Positions 41,108 to 48,659 of a stretch of DNA of 64,000 nucleotides are shown piece by piece. The notes below the pieces were generated by a model. The model saw only the letters and a list, made by a program, of their open reading frames with translations, did not search any database and was not told where the DNA came from. The stretch covers positions 3,224,001 to 3,288,000 of the forward strand of contig NZ_CP018839.1 of the NCBI RefSeq assembly GCF_001922305.1. Direction: 5' to 3'. The stretch's first letter is position 1, and each line of letters begins with the position of its first letter. The DNA comes from Thauera chlorobenzoica. Lineage in GTDB: Bacteria > Pseudomonadota > Gammaproteobacteria > Burkholderiales > Rhodocyclaceae. Both the position numbers and the translations under genes were made by a program.

Positions 41108-42148
41108 ATGACCGCACCCGTTTCGATTCTCGCCAAGGGTACCCAATTCGCCCGCCTCGCCATCTGCCTCGGTCGCGCTCGCGGCGAAGGTCTGCCCGCT
41201 GCGTTGCAGATCGCAGAAGCAACGTATGGCGCACATTCTCAAGTTGCGACTGTCCTCCGCGCCGCCGTCGGTGCGGGAACGACCGATGACAGCCAATTTG
41301 CTGCACCGCTGGTCGAGGCTCAGATCATCGCCAACGATTTTCTGGAAGCGACGCGCACCCGCAGCGTACTGAGCAAGCTCGACCTGCGCCGCGTGCCGAC
41401 GAAGGTGGCGGTGCCGGTGCAGACCGGACGGGCTACCGCGTATTGGGCCGGTCACGGTGCGCCGAAGCCGTTGTCGAAAGGTTCGCTTGATACGGCAACG
41501 CTCGAACCGCGCAAGGTGGTCGGCATCGTGCCGCTGTCGCGTGATCTCGTCCGCCTGTCGAATGGTACGGCCGAAGCGCTGGTACGCCGTGACCTCGTCA
41601 ATGGCGCCGCTGCTCTTGCGGATTCCTCGTTCCTCGATCCGACGAACGTCGGAGTCGCTGGCGTGCAACCGGCTTCGATCACCGCTGGCCTCACCCCTGT
41701 GGCCAGCAGCGGCAACGTCACGACCGATCTTGAAGCGCTGATTGATGCCTATGCGGGCGATCTCGAAACGGCGGCATTCATCACCGACCCGTTGAGCGCC
41801 GTGAAGATTGGTCTTCGGTCGAGCGGTAGCAATGCCGTCGTCGTCGGCGCACGCGGCGGTGAGGCGGTCGGCATCCCGGTCTTCACGTCGAGCGGTTCGC
41901 CGCGTTCCACGAGCGGCGGACAGATTGTGCTTCTCGATCAGACGGCGGTCCTCATGGCAGACGAAGGCATCCGCCTCGACGTCTCCGAGCAGGCAGCGCT
42001 GCAATTCGATGACGCGCCGAGCGCGGGCGCACAAGCGCTGGTGTCGCTGTGGCAGAACAACCTCGTCGCCTTCCTGATTGAGCGGCGTCTGAACTGGGCG
42101 GCTCCGCTTGCCGGAACGGTCGTCGTGCTCAACGGCGCGCTCTACTGA
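41108..42148 (+). CDS. HK97-type phage major capsid protein
   Basis: 346 residues from the ATG at 41108 (an ATG at 41069 would add 13). From about residue 65 on it shows the Phage_capsid pattern: AAPLVEAQIIANDFLEATR, VPVQTGRATAYWAGHGAPKP, EPRKVVGIVPLSRDLVRLS and a C-terminal SLWQNNLVAFLIERRLNW. The N-terminal region is short (about 65 residues) for a scaffolding delta domain, and no prohead protease is encoded nearby. Should assemble the icosahedral shell. It heads a block of three tiny coupled genes and the terminase small subunit. Confidence 0.85.
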   Translation: MTAPVSILAKGTQFARLAICLGRARGEGLPAALQIAEATYGAHSQVATVLRAAVGAGTTDDSQFAAPLVEAQIIANDFLEATRTRSVLSKLDLRRVPTKVAVPVQTGRATAYWAGHGAPKPLSKGSLDTATLEPRKVVGIVPLSRDLVRLSNGTAEALVRRDLVNGAAALADSSFLDPTNVGVAGVQPASITAGLTPVASSGNVTTDLEALIDAYAGDLETAAFITDPLSAVKIGLRSSGSNAVVVGARGGEAVGIPVFTSSGSPRSTSGGQIVLLDQTAVLMADEGIRLDVSEQAALQFDDAPSAGAQALVSLWQNNLVAFLIERRLNWAAPLAGTVVVLNGALY

Positions 42149-42158
42149 CAGGTGCGTG

Positions 42159-42368
42159 ATGAACGGATATGCCTTTGACACCAAACCGCGGCGGAGCAAG
42201 CGGAACAAGTATTTGACGCGCGAGCTGCACGCACGAATCGAACAGCTGGAAGTCCGGTTCAAGGCGTTGGAGGCCGCGTATATCCATCTGCTCGACTGTC
42301 AGGCCCGAGAACGGGCGGGTCTGCCGGTCCTTGAGAAACAACCGATGCTATGGGGAGAAATGCGATGA
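42159..42368 (+). CDS. Small coiled-coil protein of the capsid block
   Basis: 69 residues, ATG at 42159 ten bases after the capsid gene, with an AGGTG ribosome site. Basic N-terminus (KPRRSKRNKY) then a heptad-like helix (LHARIEQLEVRFKALEAAYI). Not recognised. Overlaps the next gene (ATGA). Position suggests a capsid-associated, scaffold or size-determining role, purely by context. Confidence 0.55.
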   Translation: MNGYAFDTKPRRSKRNKYLTRELHARIEQLEVRFKALEAAYIHLLDCQARERAGLPVLEKQPMLWGEMR

Positions 42369-42535
42369 GACCGGAACTGAAGGAGATCGCCGACGGCATA
42401 GTAGCTGCGGTCAAGGATCATGTGTCGAAGGCGACCGACGATCAGCTCGAAGTCGTCGCCGGATTGGAGGCTCGTGTGGTCAACAAGATGGCCGAACTGG
42501 AAGCACGGATCGCAGAGTTGGAGGCGAGGAAATGA
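42365..42535 (+). CDS. Tiny coiled-coil protein of the capsid block
   Basis: 56 residues, start overlapping the previous stop and stop overlapping the next start (ATGA on both sides), so translation is coupled. Nearly all helix, with MAELEARIAELEARK at the C-terminus forming clear heptads. Not recognised. Confidence 0.5.
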   Translation: MRPELKEIADGIVAAVKDHVSKATDDQLEVVAGLEARVVNKMAELEARIAELEARK

Positions 42536-42717
42536 AGCCGATCAGGATCACGGCGCAGGAGCCGCCCGAGGACGTCAAGACCCTGGCTCAGTGGCTGGAG
42601 TGGCGCGAAGCCGAGAACCGGCGAATGTTCGCAGCGTTGGACACCGCGCTCCACGAGATGGCCGAGGGCTTCACGGCACAGCTCGAACGCGACGCAAACG
42701 GGCATTCGCAACACTGA
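42532..42717 (+). CDS. Small hypothetical protein of the capsid block
   Basis: 61 residues, start coupled to the previous gene by ATGA. Acidic-amphipathic (DVKTLAQWLEWREAENRRMF). Not recognised; third of three coupled small genes after the capsid gene. Confidence 0.5.
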   Translation: MKPIRITAQEPPEDVKTLAQWLEWREAENRRMFAALDTALHEMAEGFTAQLERDANGHSQH

Positions 42718-42780
42718 ACGAATCGCCGATACCGCGGGAAATCGCCTCGTCACCGGGCGATCGCCATCGCGTGAAGAGAC

Positions 42781-42823
42781 GGGCAAGGGCAACGACAGCA
42801 AATCGCCCCTTGCCCCGATTTTC
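42781..42823 (+). terminator. Hairpin with short T-run after the capsid block
   Basis: Perfect 9-bp arms GGGCAAGGG/CCCTTGCCC (42781-42789 with 42807-42815) followed by CGATTTT. It lies in a 207-bp noncoding gap between the capsid block and the terminase small subunit gene, so it may instead be part of a packaging site. Confidence 0.5.
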
Positions 42824-42924
42824 CGCAGAGTGACCCGGGGGGGAGTAGTCAGTCGAAGCGAGCTCGGTTCGGAACCCGGTGCGATAGCCCTCTCTTTTGC
42901 TAAACCCGGACAATGCTGGAGTAG

Positions 42925-43335
42925 ATGATGCCCAGAAAATCAGCAGAAGCCATCGCCATGGCAGGGATGCCGTGCTTGCAGCGCATCGAGCGCCTTCGCG
43001 CGCCGGAAGACCTGTCGCCGCAGCAGCAGGCGCACTTTGGCCTCGTGGTCGCCGCGAAGCCTGCCGACTTCTTCAACCCCTGTGACCTGCCGCTGCTCGT
43101 CCAATTGTCGCGGCATCTCGCGCGTGCCGACGTGATCGAGAACAAGTTCCGCGCGAACCCGTTCATGCTGATGGACGAGTACGACGATCTCAGCCGCCTA
43201 GCCGATCGCGAGACGAAGCAGATCACCAGCCTGATGACCCGCCTACGTCTGACGCCGCAGAGCCGCTATCGCCCCGACTCGGCAAAGCACGACGCCGCAG
43301 GCACCGAGATGAGGCGTCCATGGGAAATCGAATAA
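42925..43335 (+). CDS. terS: Phage terminase small subunit, P27-like
   Basis: 136 residues, ATG at 42925 with GGAG upstream. The central part has the P27-family layout: LSPQQQAHFGLVVAAKPADFF, FNPCDLPLLVQLSRHLARAD, then LADRETKQITSLMTRLRLTP and a polar tail. The small subunit recognises the packaging site and directs a large terminase. No large subunit gene is present in the element, so a helper phage's enzyme would be required. It overlaps the next gene by 16 bases. Confidence 0.75.
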   Translation: MMPRKSAEAIAMAGMPCLQRIERLRAPEDLSPQQQAHFGLVVAAKPADFFNPCDLPLLVQLSRHLARADVIENKFRANPFMLMDEYDDLSRLADRETKQITSLMTRLRLTPQSRYRPDSAKHDAAGTEMRRPWEIE

Positions 43336-43622
43336 GCTTCGGTGTAGCCGTGGTACGCGCCCGAGCGTGGCTAGGAATGCTGTACGCACCAGATCATTAC
43401 CGAGGGCTCGACCTCGGCGAACTCGAATTGGATAACGCCTGCGTGGCCTGCGCGCTGCTCGCCGATTACCTCACCGGGGAGGATGAACCTCCGACCGGGG
43501 AGCTAGACAGCCTGTCCCGGCAAGTGGCCGATAGCATGGCCGCCCTTGGCTGGTCGATTCCACCGGACGCTGCACCGGCATTTGCCCTGAAGGTCTGCGG
43601 GGATTCTGAGCGGCTGAACTGA
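43320..43622 (+). CDS. Hypothetical protein following terS
   Basis: 100 residues, start 16 bases inside the terS gene. Contains LDLGELELDNACVACALLADYL and an acidic central part; no recognised family. Overlap with terS suggests joint expression and perhaps a packaging-related role. Confidence 0.5.
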   Translation: MGNRISFGVAVVRARAWLGMLYAPDHYRGLDLGELELDNACVACALLADYLTGEDEPPTGELDSLSRQVADSMAALGWSIPPDAAPAFALKVCGDSERLN

Positions 43623-43782
43623 TGCGCTGCTCAACTTCGCCGGAGGTCGCGCTGCGAAGAATTCTATGGGTTCCCTTCTGAAGATCGAAAGCAGAGAATG
43701 TGCACGCTGGCAATGCGACTACGTCGCCTGACCCAAGAATGGGCCGCCGGCTCCTTCAACTGCACGACATTGGGAGTCGGAA

Positions 43783-44115
43783 ATGAGTAAATCACTTGTC
43801 CGCAAGATCAAGCTTCATAACGCCGTCACGATCGGGGATCTTTCCGTCGCGTTTGAGTATTACGATAGGGACGAGAAGGAAGCCATGCTCGTGATCGTCG
43901 ATTACTCGAAACCTCGTATACGTCGGCTTTGCGCTGTGCGGGTGCGGAAAGGTAGGCGGATCGAGATTGCGCCCGGAATGGAGGTCGAACTTCATGGTAA
44001 GGCGACGCCGAAAACCATTGAGCTCGCTATCTTTTCCGAAGGGCTTCCGGTTACTCCGGGCTGGTTGTATCAGCGGAAACTGAGGCTCGTTGCTAAAGGC
44101 GAGTTAGCCGTCTGA
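43783..44115 (+). CDS. Hypothetical beta-rich protein with faint CsrA-like pattern
   Basis: 110 residues, GGGAG before the ATG. N-terminal RKIKLHNAVTIGDLSVAFEY and C-terminal IELAIFSEGLPVTPGWLYQR loosely recall the I-x-I-G-D and I-x-L-x-I-x-A-P-x-x-V-x-x-x-x-x-x-Y-x-R features of CsrA, but the middle is longer and the order only partly matches. Treated as unknown. It ends before a hairpin and converges on the reverse-strand membrane protein gene. Confidence 0.5.
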   Translation: MSKSLVRKIKLHNAVTIGDLSVAFEYYDRDEKEAMLVIVDYSKPRIRRLCAVRVRKGRRIEIAPGMEVELHGKATPKTIELAIFSEGLPVTPGWLYQRKLRLVAKGELAV

Positions 44116-44125
44116 CGGTGAACGG

Positions 44126-44143
44126 GGGTCGGTTCGCCGGCCC
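44126..44143 (+). terminator. Compact hairpin between convergent genes
   Basis: GGGTCGG-TTCG-CCGGCCC, a 7-bp stem with one wobble pair and a stable tetraloop, followed by TCGTTTA. Probably ends the rightward late transcript of the element. Confidence 0.5.
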
Positions 44144-44173
44144 TCGTTTAGGGCGGTTGCTGGGTGACGGCGC

Positions 44174-44836
44174 CTAAAGGCCTACAATCTCTTTCATGAC
44201 CGCTGGGGCCTTTGCCTCGATGTCGGCCACCAGTGCGACTAACTGTTCTTCGTGGGTCTTGATTGTATCCATGGCTTCGTCGAGGACAGCAGCATGCGCT
44301 GCAATATCCGATTGTGCCGCGAGGACCTTCTGCTGTACTTGGGTAAGCCAATGGGTATAAGTCCAGTAAAACAGCGCAAGCGCTTGTATCTCCCTTGCCA
44401 TCTCAGGAAAATATAGGCGTGAGACTAGTTGAACCTTCCAAACAGGTGAGGCACCGGACGATTGCGTCTGCCCGAACAGTCGCGAGTTCAATTCCTTGCT
44501 GAGCCACTCGCGGGTCGCATAGACGGCTTCCATCAGTTCTTCGAGCTTCACCCTGCGTAGGGTCTTCCATTCGCGGGTCGTCCAATCCGAGTGAGCGATC
44601 GCGGTCTTTACCTGTTCGGCAACTTCGGTTGTGGCATGGATTTGGTCCAGAATCGCGTCCATATCGGCTTTTGTTGCGTAGGTTTCACCACGTTTGCGGA
44701 AGTAGGAACCTACCCAGCCGGCTGCTGCTGAATTGATCAAGAGTAAACCCAACAGCAGCGCATAAAAATGCCAGTTTTGAAGCAACTGCTCTTGGATAAT
44801 TTTCTCCGCGATCTCGCGGATAAGGGCGTCGGACAT
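44174..44836 (-). CDS. Membrane-anchored coiled-coil protein, reverse-strand cargo gene
   Basis: 220 residues, ATG at 44836. One membrane segment near residues 24-42 (FYALLLGLLLINSAAAGWVG) is followed by a long soluble helical part (KADMDAILDQIHATTEVAEQ) continuing to the C-terminus. No enzyme motif seen and no family recognised. It is the only gene of the element on the minus strand, and its composition is less GC-rich than its neighbours. In satellites such reversed accessory genes often confer phage interference or host benefit; that is a contextual guess. Confidence 0.6.
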   Translation of the reverse strand: MSDALIREIAEKIIQEQLLQNWHFYALLLGLLLINSAAAGWVGSYFRKRGETYATKADMDAILDQIHATTEVAEQVKTAIAHSDWTTREWKTLRRVKLEELMEAVYATREWLSKELNSRLFGQTQSSGASPVWKVQLVSRLYFPEMAREIQALALFYWTYTHWLTQVQQKVLAAQSDIAAHAAVLDEAMDTIKTHEEQLVALVADIEAKAPAVMKEIVGL

Positions 44837-45087
44837 GATTACAGGATGCTTCGAAGTTAGGACTTTGAGATAGTACGACAGTCACCACGCAAAGCTTCTA
44901 CCTCGCATTTTCGACCGCCTGGCTCGCCTGTGGTCATCGCAGCCTCTAGCCTCACCCGATGCAGCCGCCATACCCTGTCCCCTGTCATGACCACAGGGGG
45001 CAGCAGCATGGCGCTTCTCGATCCGTTCTTGTGGGGCCTTGCGAAGCCGACAGCGCAGACCGCGAAGCGTCGCCGCGTTGCCGCGCC

Positions 45088-45111
45088 GTAACCGGTAACT
45101 GAGCGGCGTCC
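45088..45111 (+). repeat. IS66 left terminal inverted repeat
   Basis: Starts GTAACCGGTAACTG; complement of the right end at 47497-47520 with three mismatches. Preceded by target duplication GCCGCGCC. Confidence 0.92.
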
Positions 45112-45175
45112 TTCTCGCGGCGTAGCGATCGTTGAATAATTCTCGCCATGTTCAACGACGACGGGATTGGCAGTG

Positions 45176-45487
45176 ATGGCATCGACGGTGAGGAGCAAAT
45201 GGCGGCGACGCGGCCACGAGGAATGGCGGGCGGTGTTCGATCGCTTTGCGGCAAGCGGTCTGAGCATCCGGCAGTTCTGCGACAGCGAGGGCTTGAGCAA
45301 GTCGAGTTTCGAGCGCTGGCGCGGCCTGCTGGCCGGTGAGGCGTCGAGCGTCGCCGATCGCGGCGATGCGTGCGCTCGTGCGGGCTTTGTCGATGCGGGC
45401 CTGGTCGACGTTGGCGGCGGTGCAGGCCGGCTCGAGCTCAAGCTCGATCTGGGTGGCGGTGTCGTGCTGCATCTGGTGCGCGGCTGA
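45176..45487 (+). CDS. tnpA: IS66 accessory protein TnpA
   Basis: 103 residues from the ATG at 45176. N-terminal helix-turn-helix region with W-x-x-x-F-x-R-F-x-x-S-G-L-S-I-x-x-F-C pattern (FAASGLSIRQFCDSEGLSKS), typical of IS66 TnpA. Its stop overlaps the tnpB start (TGATG). Needed with TnpB for full transposition of IS66 elements. Confidence 0.88.
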   Translation: MASTVRSKWRRRGHEEWRAVFDRFAASGLSIRQFCDSEGLSKSSFERWRGLLAGEASSVADRGDACARAGFVDAGLVDVGGGAGRLELKLDLGGGVVLHLVRG

Positions 45488-45846
45488 TGTTCTTCCCCGA
45501 AGGGGCGGTGCGGGTGCATGTCTATGGCCGCCCGGTTGACATGCGCAAGTCCTTCGATGGGCTGTACGCGCTCACCCGCCACGCACTTGGGTGCGATCCG
45601 CTGTCGGGCGAGCTGTTCGTGTTCATCAACCGGCGCGGCACGCAGATGAAGGTGCTGTACTGGGATCGCAGCGGCTTTTGCGTGTGGGCCAAGCGCCTCG
45701 AGCAGGGACGGTTCGTGTCCGACTGGTCGCGGGTGCTCACTCGCCAGATGGACTGGACCGGGCTGAAGCTGTTGCTCGAAGGCATCGAGCCGGCGCGCTT
45801 CAAGCGCCGTTTCAAGCTCCCGGAAGTGGCCGCCAAGCCCGCATGA
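45487..45846 (+). CDS. tnpB: IS66 accessory protein TnpB
   Basis: 119 residues, the well conserved IS66 Orf2 family: RPVDMRKSFDGLYALTRHAL, LFVFINRRGTQMKVLYWDRS and GFCVWAKRLEQGRF. Start and stop overlap tnpA and tnpC, so the three are translationally coupled. Confidence 0.93.
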   Translation: MFFPEGAVRVHVYGRPVDMRKSFDGLYALTRHALGCDPLSGELFVFINRRGTQMKVLYWDRSGFCVWAKRLEQGRFVSDWSRVLTRQMDWTGLKLLLEGIEPARFKRRFKLPEVAAKPA

Positions 45847-47492
45847 ATGCTGGGTTTTACGGTAAAATTCCGGCCATGACGACGCCCGTTTCGCTGACCG
45901 TTCCGACGCCCGCCGAGGCCGCCCGCTGGGCGCCCGAGCAAATCGTCGCACTGGCCCAGGCGAACGCGGCCGCCGCCCGCCAACTCGATGCCCTGCAGCT
46001 CGAGTTCCAGGCGATGAAGCATCAGATCGAGTGGTTCCGGCGCCAGCTCTTCGGGGCGAAGAGCGAGAAGCGCATCGTCGATGCGAGCCCGCATCAGATG
46101 AACCTGGGCGAGTTGCCGGTGCCCGAATCCTCGCCGCCGCCCCCTGCCAAGGACATCGCCGCCCACACCCGCCGGGCCCGCACCACCGATTACGCGGCGG
46201 GCGACGCATCGGCGCTGTTCTTCGACGAAGCCCGCGTGCCGGTCGAGACCATCGCCGTGGCGAACCCGGAAATCGACGGGCTCACCGCCGACCAGTTCGA
46301 GGTGATCGGCGAGAAGGTCAGTCACCGCCTGGCACAGCGCCCGGGCAGCTACGTGATCCTCAAGTATGTGCGTCCGGTGATCAAGCGCCTCGACACCCAG
46401 GCGATTTCCTGCCCGGCGGCACCCGAGGGGGTGATTCGCGGCAGCCGCGCCGATGTGAGCTTCGTCGCCGGGCTCATCACCGACAAGTTCTGCTACCACC
46501 AGCCGCTGTACCGCCAGCACCAGCGGCTCGGGGACAACGGCATCAAGGTTTCGCGCCCGTGGCTCACGCAGCTCACTCACGGGGCGCTGTCGCTGCTCGA
46601 ACCCATCTTTACGGCCCAACTCGACTCGATCCGCGCGAGCCGCATCAAGGCGATGGACGAGACCCCGATCAAGGCCGGCCGGGCCGGCCCGGGCAAGATG
46701 AAGGGCGGCTACTTCTGGCCGGTCTATGGCGAGCGTGACGAAATCTGCTTCGCCTATCACGAGGGGCGCAGTGGCAAGCACATTGCGCAGACCCTGGGCA
46801 CCGACCCGCCGCCCGAGGGGGCGGTGCTGCTTACCGATGGCTATGCGGCCTACGAACGCTACGCGGAAAAATGCGGGCTCACGCACGCGCAATGCTGGGC
46901 GCACTCGAGGAGGAAGTTCTTCGATGCGCAGGCGCTCGAGCCCGAGCGTGCGGGCCAGGCGCTGGAGATGATCGGAAAACTGTACGCGGTGGAGAAGCAC
47001 ATCCGCGAGGCCAGGCTCGTCGGTGAGGCACGCCGCGCGCATCGGCTCGCGCAGGCCAAGCCCGTGCTCCAGCAGTTCTTCGCCTGGGTCGACGCCCAGT
47101 TCGAATCCCAGGGCCTGTTGCCCAGCTCACCGCTCACCACCGCCATGGCGTACGTGCGCGAGCGCCGGGCCGCCCTCGAGGTGTACCTCTCCGATCCCGA
47201 GGTGCCGATCGACACCAACCATCTGGAGCGGGCGCTACGCGTGGTGCCGATGGGCCGTCGCAACTGGCTCTTCTGCTGGACCGAGGTCGGGGCAAAGTAC
47301 GTGGGCATCGCGCAGAGTCTGATCGCCACCTGCCGCCTGCACGACATCGACCCCTATACGTACCTGGTCGATGTGCTCCAGCGCATCGGCCAGCATCCGG
47401 CCGCCAACGTGGCGCAGCTCACCCCAAGGCTGTGGAAGCAACACTTCGCGGCCAATCCGCTGCGATCCGATCTCTTCGAAATCTCGAAGTAG
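45843..47492 (+). CDS. tnpC: IS66 family transposase TnpC
   Basis: 549 residues, full length. N-terminal coiled coil and helix-turn-helix (FRRQLFGAKSEKR), a zinc-finger-like region, and the DDE catalytic core with first Asp in KAMDETPIKAG, second in LLTDGYAAY and Glu in NHLERALRVV. The ATG overlaps the tnpB stop. Confidence 0.95.
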   Translation: MNAGFYGKIPAMTTPVSLTVPTPAEAARWAPEQIVALAQANAAAARQLDALQLEFQAMKHQIEWFRRQLFGAKSEKRIVDASPHQMNLGELPVPESSPPPPAKDIAAHTRRARTTDYAAGDASALFFDEARVPVETIAVANPEIDGLTADQFEVIGEKVSHRLAQRPGSYVILKYVRPVIKRLDTQAISCPAAPEGVIRGSRADVSFVAGLITDKFCYHQPLYRQHQRLGDNGIKVSRPWLTQLTHGALSLLEPIFTAQLDSIRASRIKAMDETPIKAGRAGPGKMKGGYFWPVYGERDEICFAYHEGRSGKHIAQTLGTDPPPEGAVLLTDGYAAYERYAEKCGLTHAQCWAHSRRKFFDAQALEPERAGQALEMIGKLYAVEKHIREARLVGEARRAHRLAQAKPVLQQFFAWVDAQFESQGLLPSSPLTTAMAYVRERRAALEVYLSDPEVPIDTNHLERALRVVPMGRRNWLFCWTEVGAKYVGIAQSLIATCRLHDIDPYTYLVDVLQRIGQHPAANVAQLTPRLWKQHFAANPLRSDLFEISK

Positions 47493-47496
47493 GCAA

Positions 47497-47520
47497 GGAC
47501 GCCGGGCAGTTACCGCTTAC
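47497..47520 (-). repeat. IS66 right terminal inverted repeat
   Basis: Complement begins GTAAGCGGTAACTG. Followed by target duplication GCCGCGCC at 47521-47528. Confidence 0.92.
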
Positions 47521-47822
47521 GCCGCGCCCTCGCGCGGACCTGAGGCGCCCGCCGAACCGCCCAAGCCCGGCAGCGCAGGCCAGCGCGTGTGGGAGATCGC
47601 GGAGGCGATGCACGCGGCTGACCCGTACTGTCGCCGCAGGCACGTGCTGGCCGAGTGCGTGCGGCAGGGCATCAACGCTTCGACTGCTCGCACCCAGTAT
47701 CAGCGCTGGTGGTCGTCGCGGCGCGGATAGAAAAGTTCACTCCAGCTGCCGGGTGCCAAAGGCGCTCGCGGTTCCTTGAATGAATTAGGGGCTCGACCCC
47801 GCCGACAACCAAGGAGCCAACC

Positions 47823-48170
47823 ATGACCGCCTCGACCTACCTGACCAAGAAATCCGCCCAAGGCACAGCACGCCGCCTGCACGGCAAGGACTACGCCGAA
47901 CGCTTCGACATCGAACAGGTCGCCCCGAGCGCGTGGGCGATCATCGCGAAGACGCCTGCACCTGTGGTCACCGAGAAGAATGTCCGTCGTCAGTCCGTCG
48001 AAGGCATCGAGCATCCGACCAAGCTCGTGTGGCAGATCGCCGACGAGATGCACGCGAAGGACCCGAACTGCCGCCGTCGCGACGTGATGGCCGAGTGCGA
48101 TCGACTCGGGATCGCCTTCTACACGGCACGCACGCAGTATCAGAAGTGGCTCGTAGCGCGGCGAGCGTGA
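47823..48170 (+). CDS. Hypothetical protein with TARTQYQ motif, paralogue of the IS-split gene
   Basis: 115 residues, ATG with AGGAG upstream. N-terminal half (KKSAQGTARRLHGKDYAERF) is unique; the C-terminal half, VWQIADEMHAKDPNCRRRDV followed by AECDRLGIAFYTARTQYQKW, matches the gene split by IS66 about 100 bases upstream. Three conserved arginines and the TARTQYQ helix suggest nucleic-acid binding. No named family recognised. Located just inside the right end of the element. Confidence 0.7.
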   Translation: MTASTYLTKKSAQGTARRLHGKDYAERFDIEQVAPSAWAIIAKTPAPVVTEKNVRRQSVEGIEHPTKLVWQIADEMHAKDPNCRRRDVMAECDRLGIAFYTARTQYQKWLVARRA

Positions 48171-48187
48171 CGGTGGCGCGCAGGGCG

Positions 48188-48209
48188 AAAGGGGCTTCGG
48201 CCCCTTTTT
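48188..48209 (+). terminator. Rho-independent terminator at the right end of the element
   Basis: AGGGGC-TTCG-GCCCCT stem-loop followed by a T-run, 18 bases after the stop of the gene at 47823-48170. Shields the tRNA genes from rightward transcription of the element. Confidence 0.9.
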
Positions 48210-48244
48210 GTTGCCCGCCAGATTCGCCGACGTGGGCGCGCACC

Positions 48245-48264
48245 ACTTACAAAACTACTTACGG
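48245..48264 (+). repeat. Integrase arm-type repeat, right end
   Basis: ACTTAC-AAAACT-ACTTAC-GG, differing from the left-end copy (36360-36379) only in the two bases before the second ACTTAC. 58 bases from the attR core. Confidence 0.6.
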
Positions 48265-48280
48265 GGGCCGTGAACGGACC

Positions 48281-48313
48281 AAGGGCTTACAGGTCGATGA
48301 CTTGTAAGCCCTT
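48281..48313. repeat. 11-bp inverted repeat next to attR
   Basis: AAGGGCTTACA and TGTAAGCCCTT flank an 11-base spacer, nine bases inside attR. Each arm contains the CTTAC core of the arm-type repeats. Could be integrase/excisionase binding sites or a terminator hairpin for the leftward tRNA transcript. Confidence 0.55.
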
Positions 48314-48320
48314 GATTTGT

Positions 48321-48398
<78 letters not shown>

Positions 48399-48469
48399 TC
48401 GGAGAAACAACACTATATACAAGGCAGCATAGAAAAGCAAGTTTTTAACCCACTGCTGCATAAAAAGAC

Positions 48470-48545
48470 TGGTGCCGGCAATAGGAATCGAACCCACGAC
48501 CTTCTGATTACAAATCAGCTGCTCTACCAACTGAGCTATGCCGGC
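48470..48545 (-). tRNA. tRNA-Thr (anticodon TGT)
   Basis: 76 nt, encoded CCA, acceptor GCCGGCA/TGCCGGC, anticodon arm CTGATTTGTAATCAG with TGT, T-arm GTGGGTTCGATTCCTAT. Reads ACA codons. Lies 71 bases upstream of tRNA-fMet on the same strand; the two are probably cotranscribed. Confidence 0.96.
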
Positions 48546-48605
48546 GACGGAGCGGGATTATAGCGCAAGCCCGTAAAGCCCGGCACTCCGGGGCGCTTGC
48601 ATCGA

Positions 48606-48627
48606 TAACTGTATTTATATACAGTTA
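48606..48627 (+). promoter_or_regulatory. LexA (SOS) operator
   Basis: TAACTGTA-TTTATA-TACAGTTA, a perfect palindrome containing CTGT-N8-ACAG, the LexA box of beta- and gammaproteobacteria. It lies 33 bases before a 52-codon gene that has a good ribosome site, so this gene should be DNA-damage inducible. Confidence 0.85.
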
Positions 48628-48659
48628 TATAAAGTCGAAAGCATCTGGGAGGCCACAGC

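Larger units (their letters stand above)
45088..47520 (+). mobile_element. IS66-family insertion sequence, complete
   Basis: 2433 bp with 24-bp terminal inverted repeats matching at 21 of 24 positions (45088-45111 and 47497-47520, beginning GTAA as in IS66 elements). It is flanked by the exact 8-bp target duplication GCCGCGCC at 45080-45087 and 47521-47528. Carries the standard tnpA-tnpB-tnpC set, all intact, so it looks recent and possibly active. Confidence 0.95.
45008..47730 (+). pseudogene. Small gene split by the IS66 element
   Basis: The 5' part (45008-45087) and 3' part (47529-47730) join in frame when the IS and one copy of the 8-bp target repeat are removed, giving a 93-residue protein that starts MALLDPFLWGLAKP and ends TARTQYQRWWSSRRG. 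An in-frame ATG at 44987 is an alternative start. The C-terminal half is paralogous to the intact gene at 47823-48170. The gene was therefore functional until the insertion. Confidence 0.8.
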
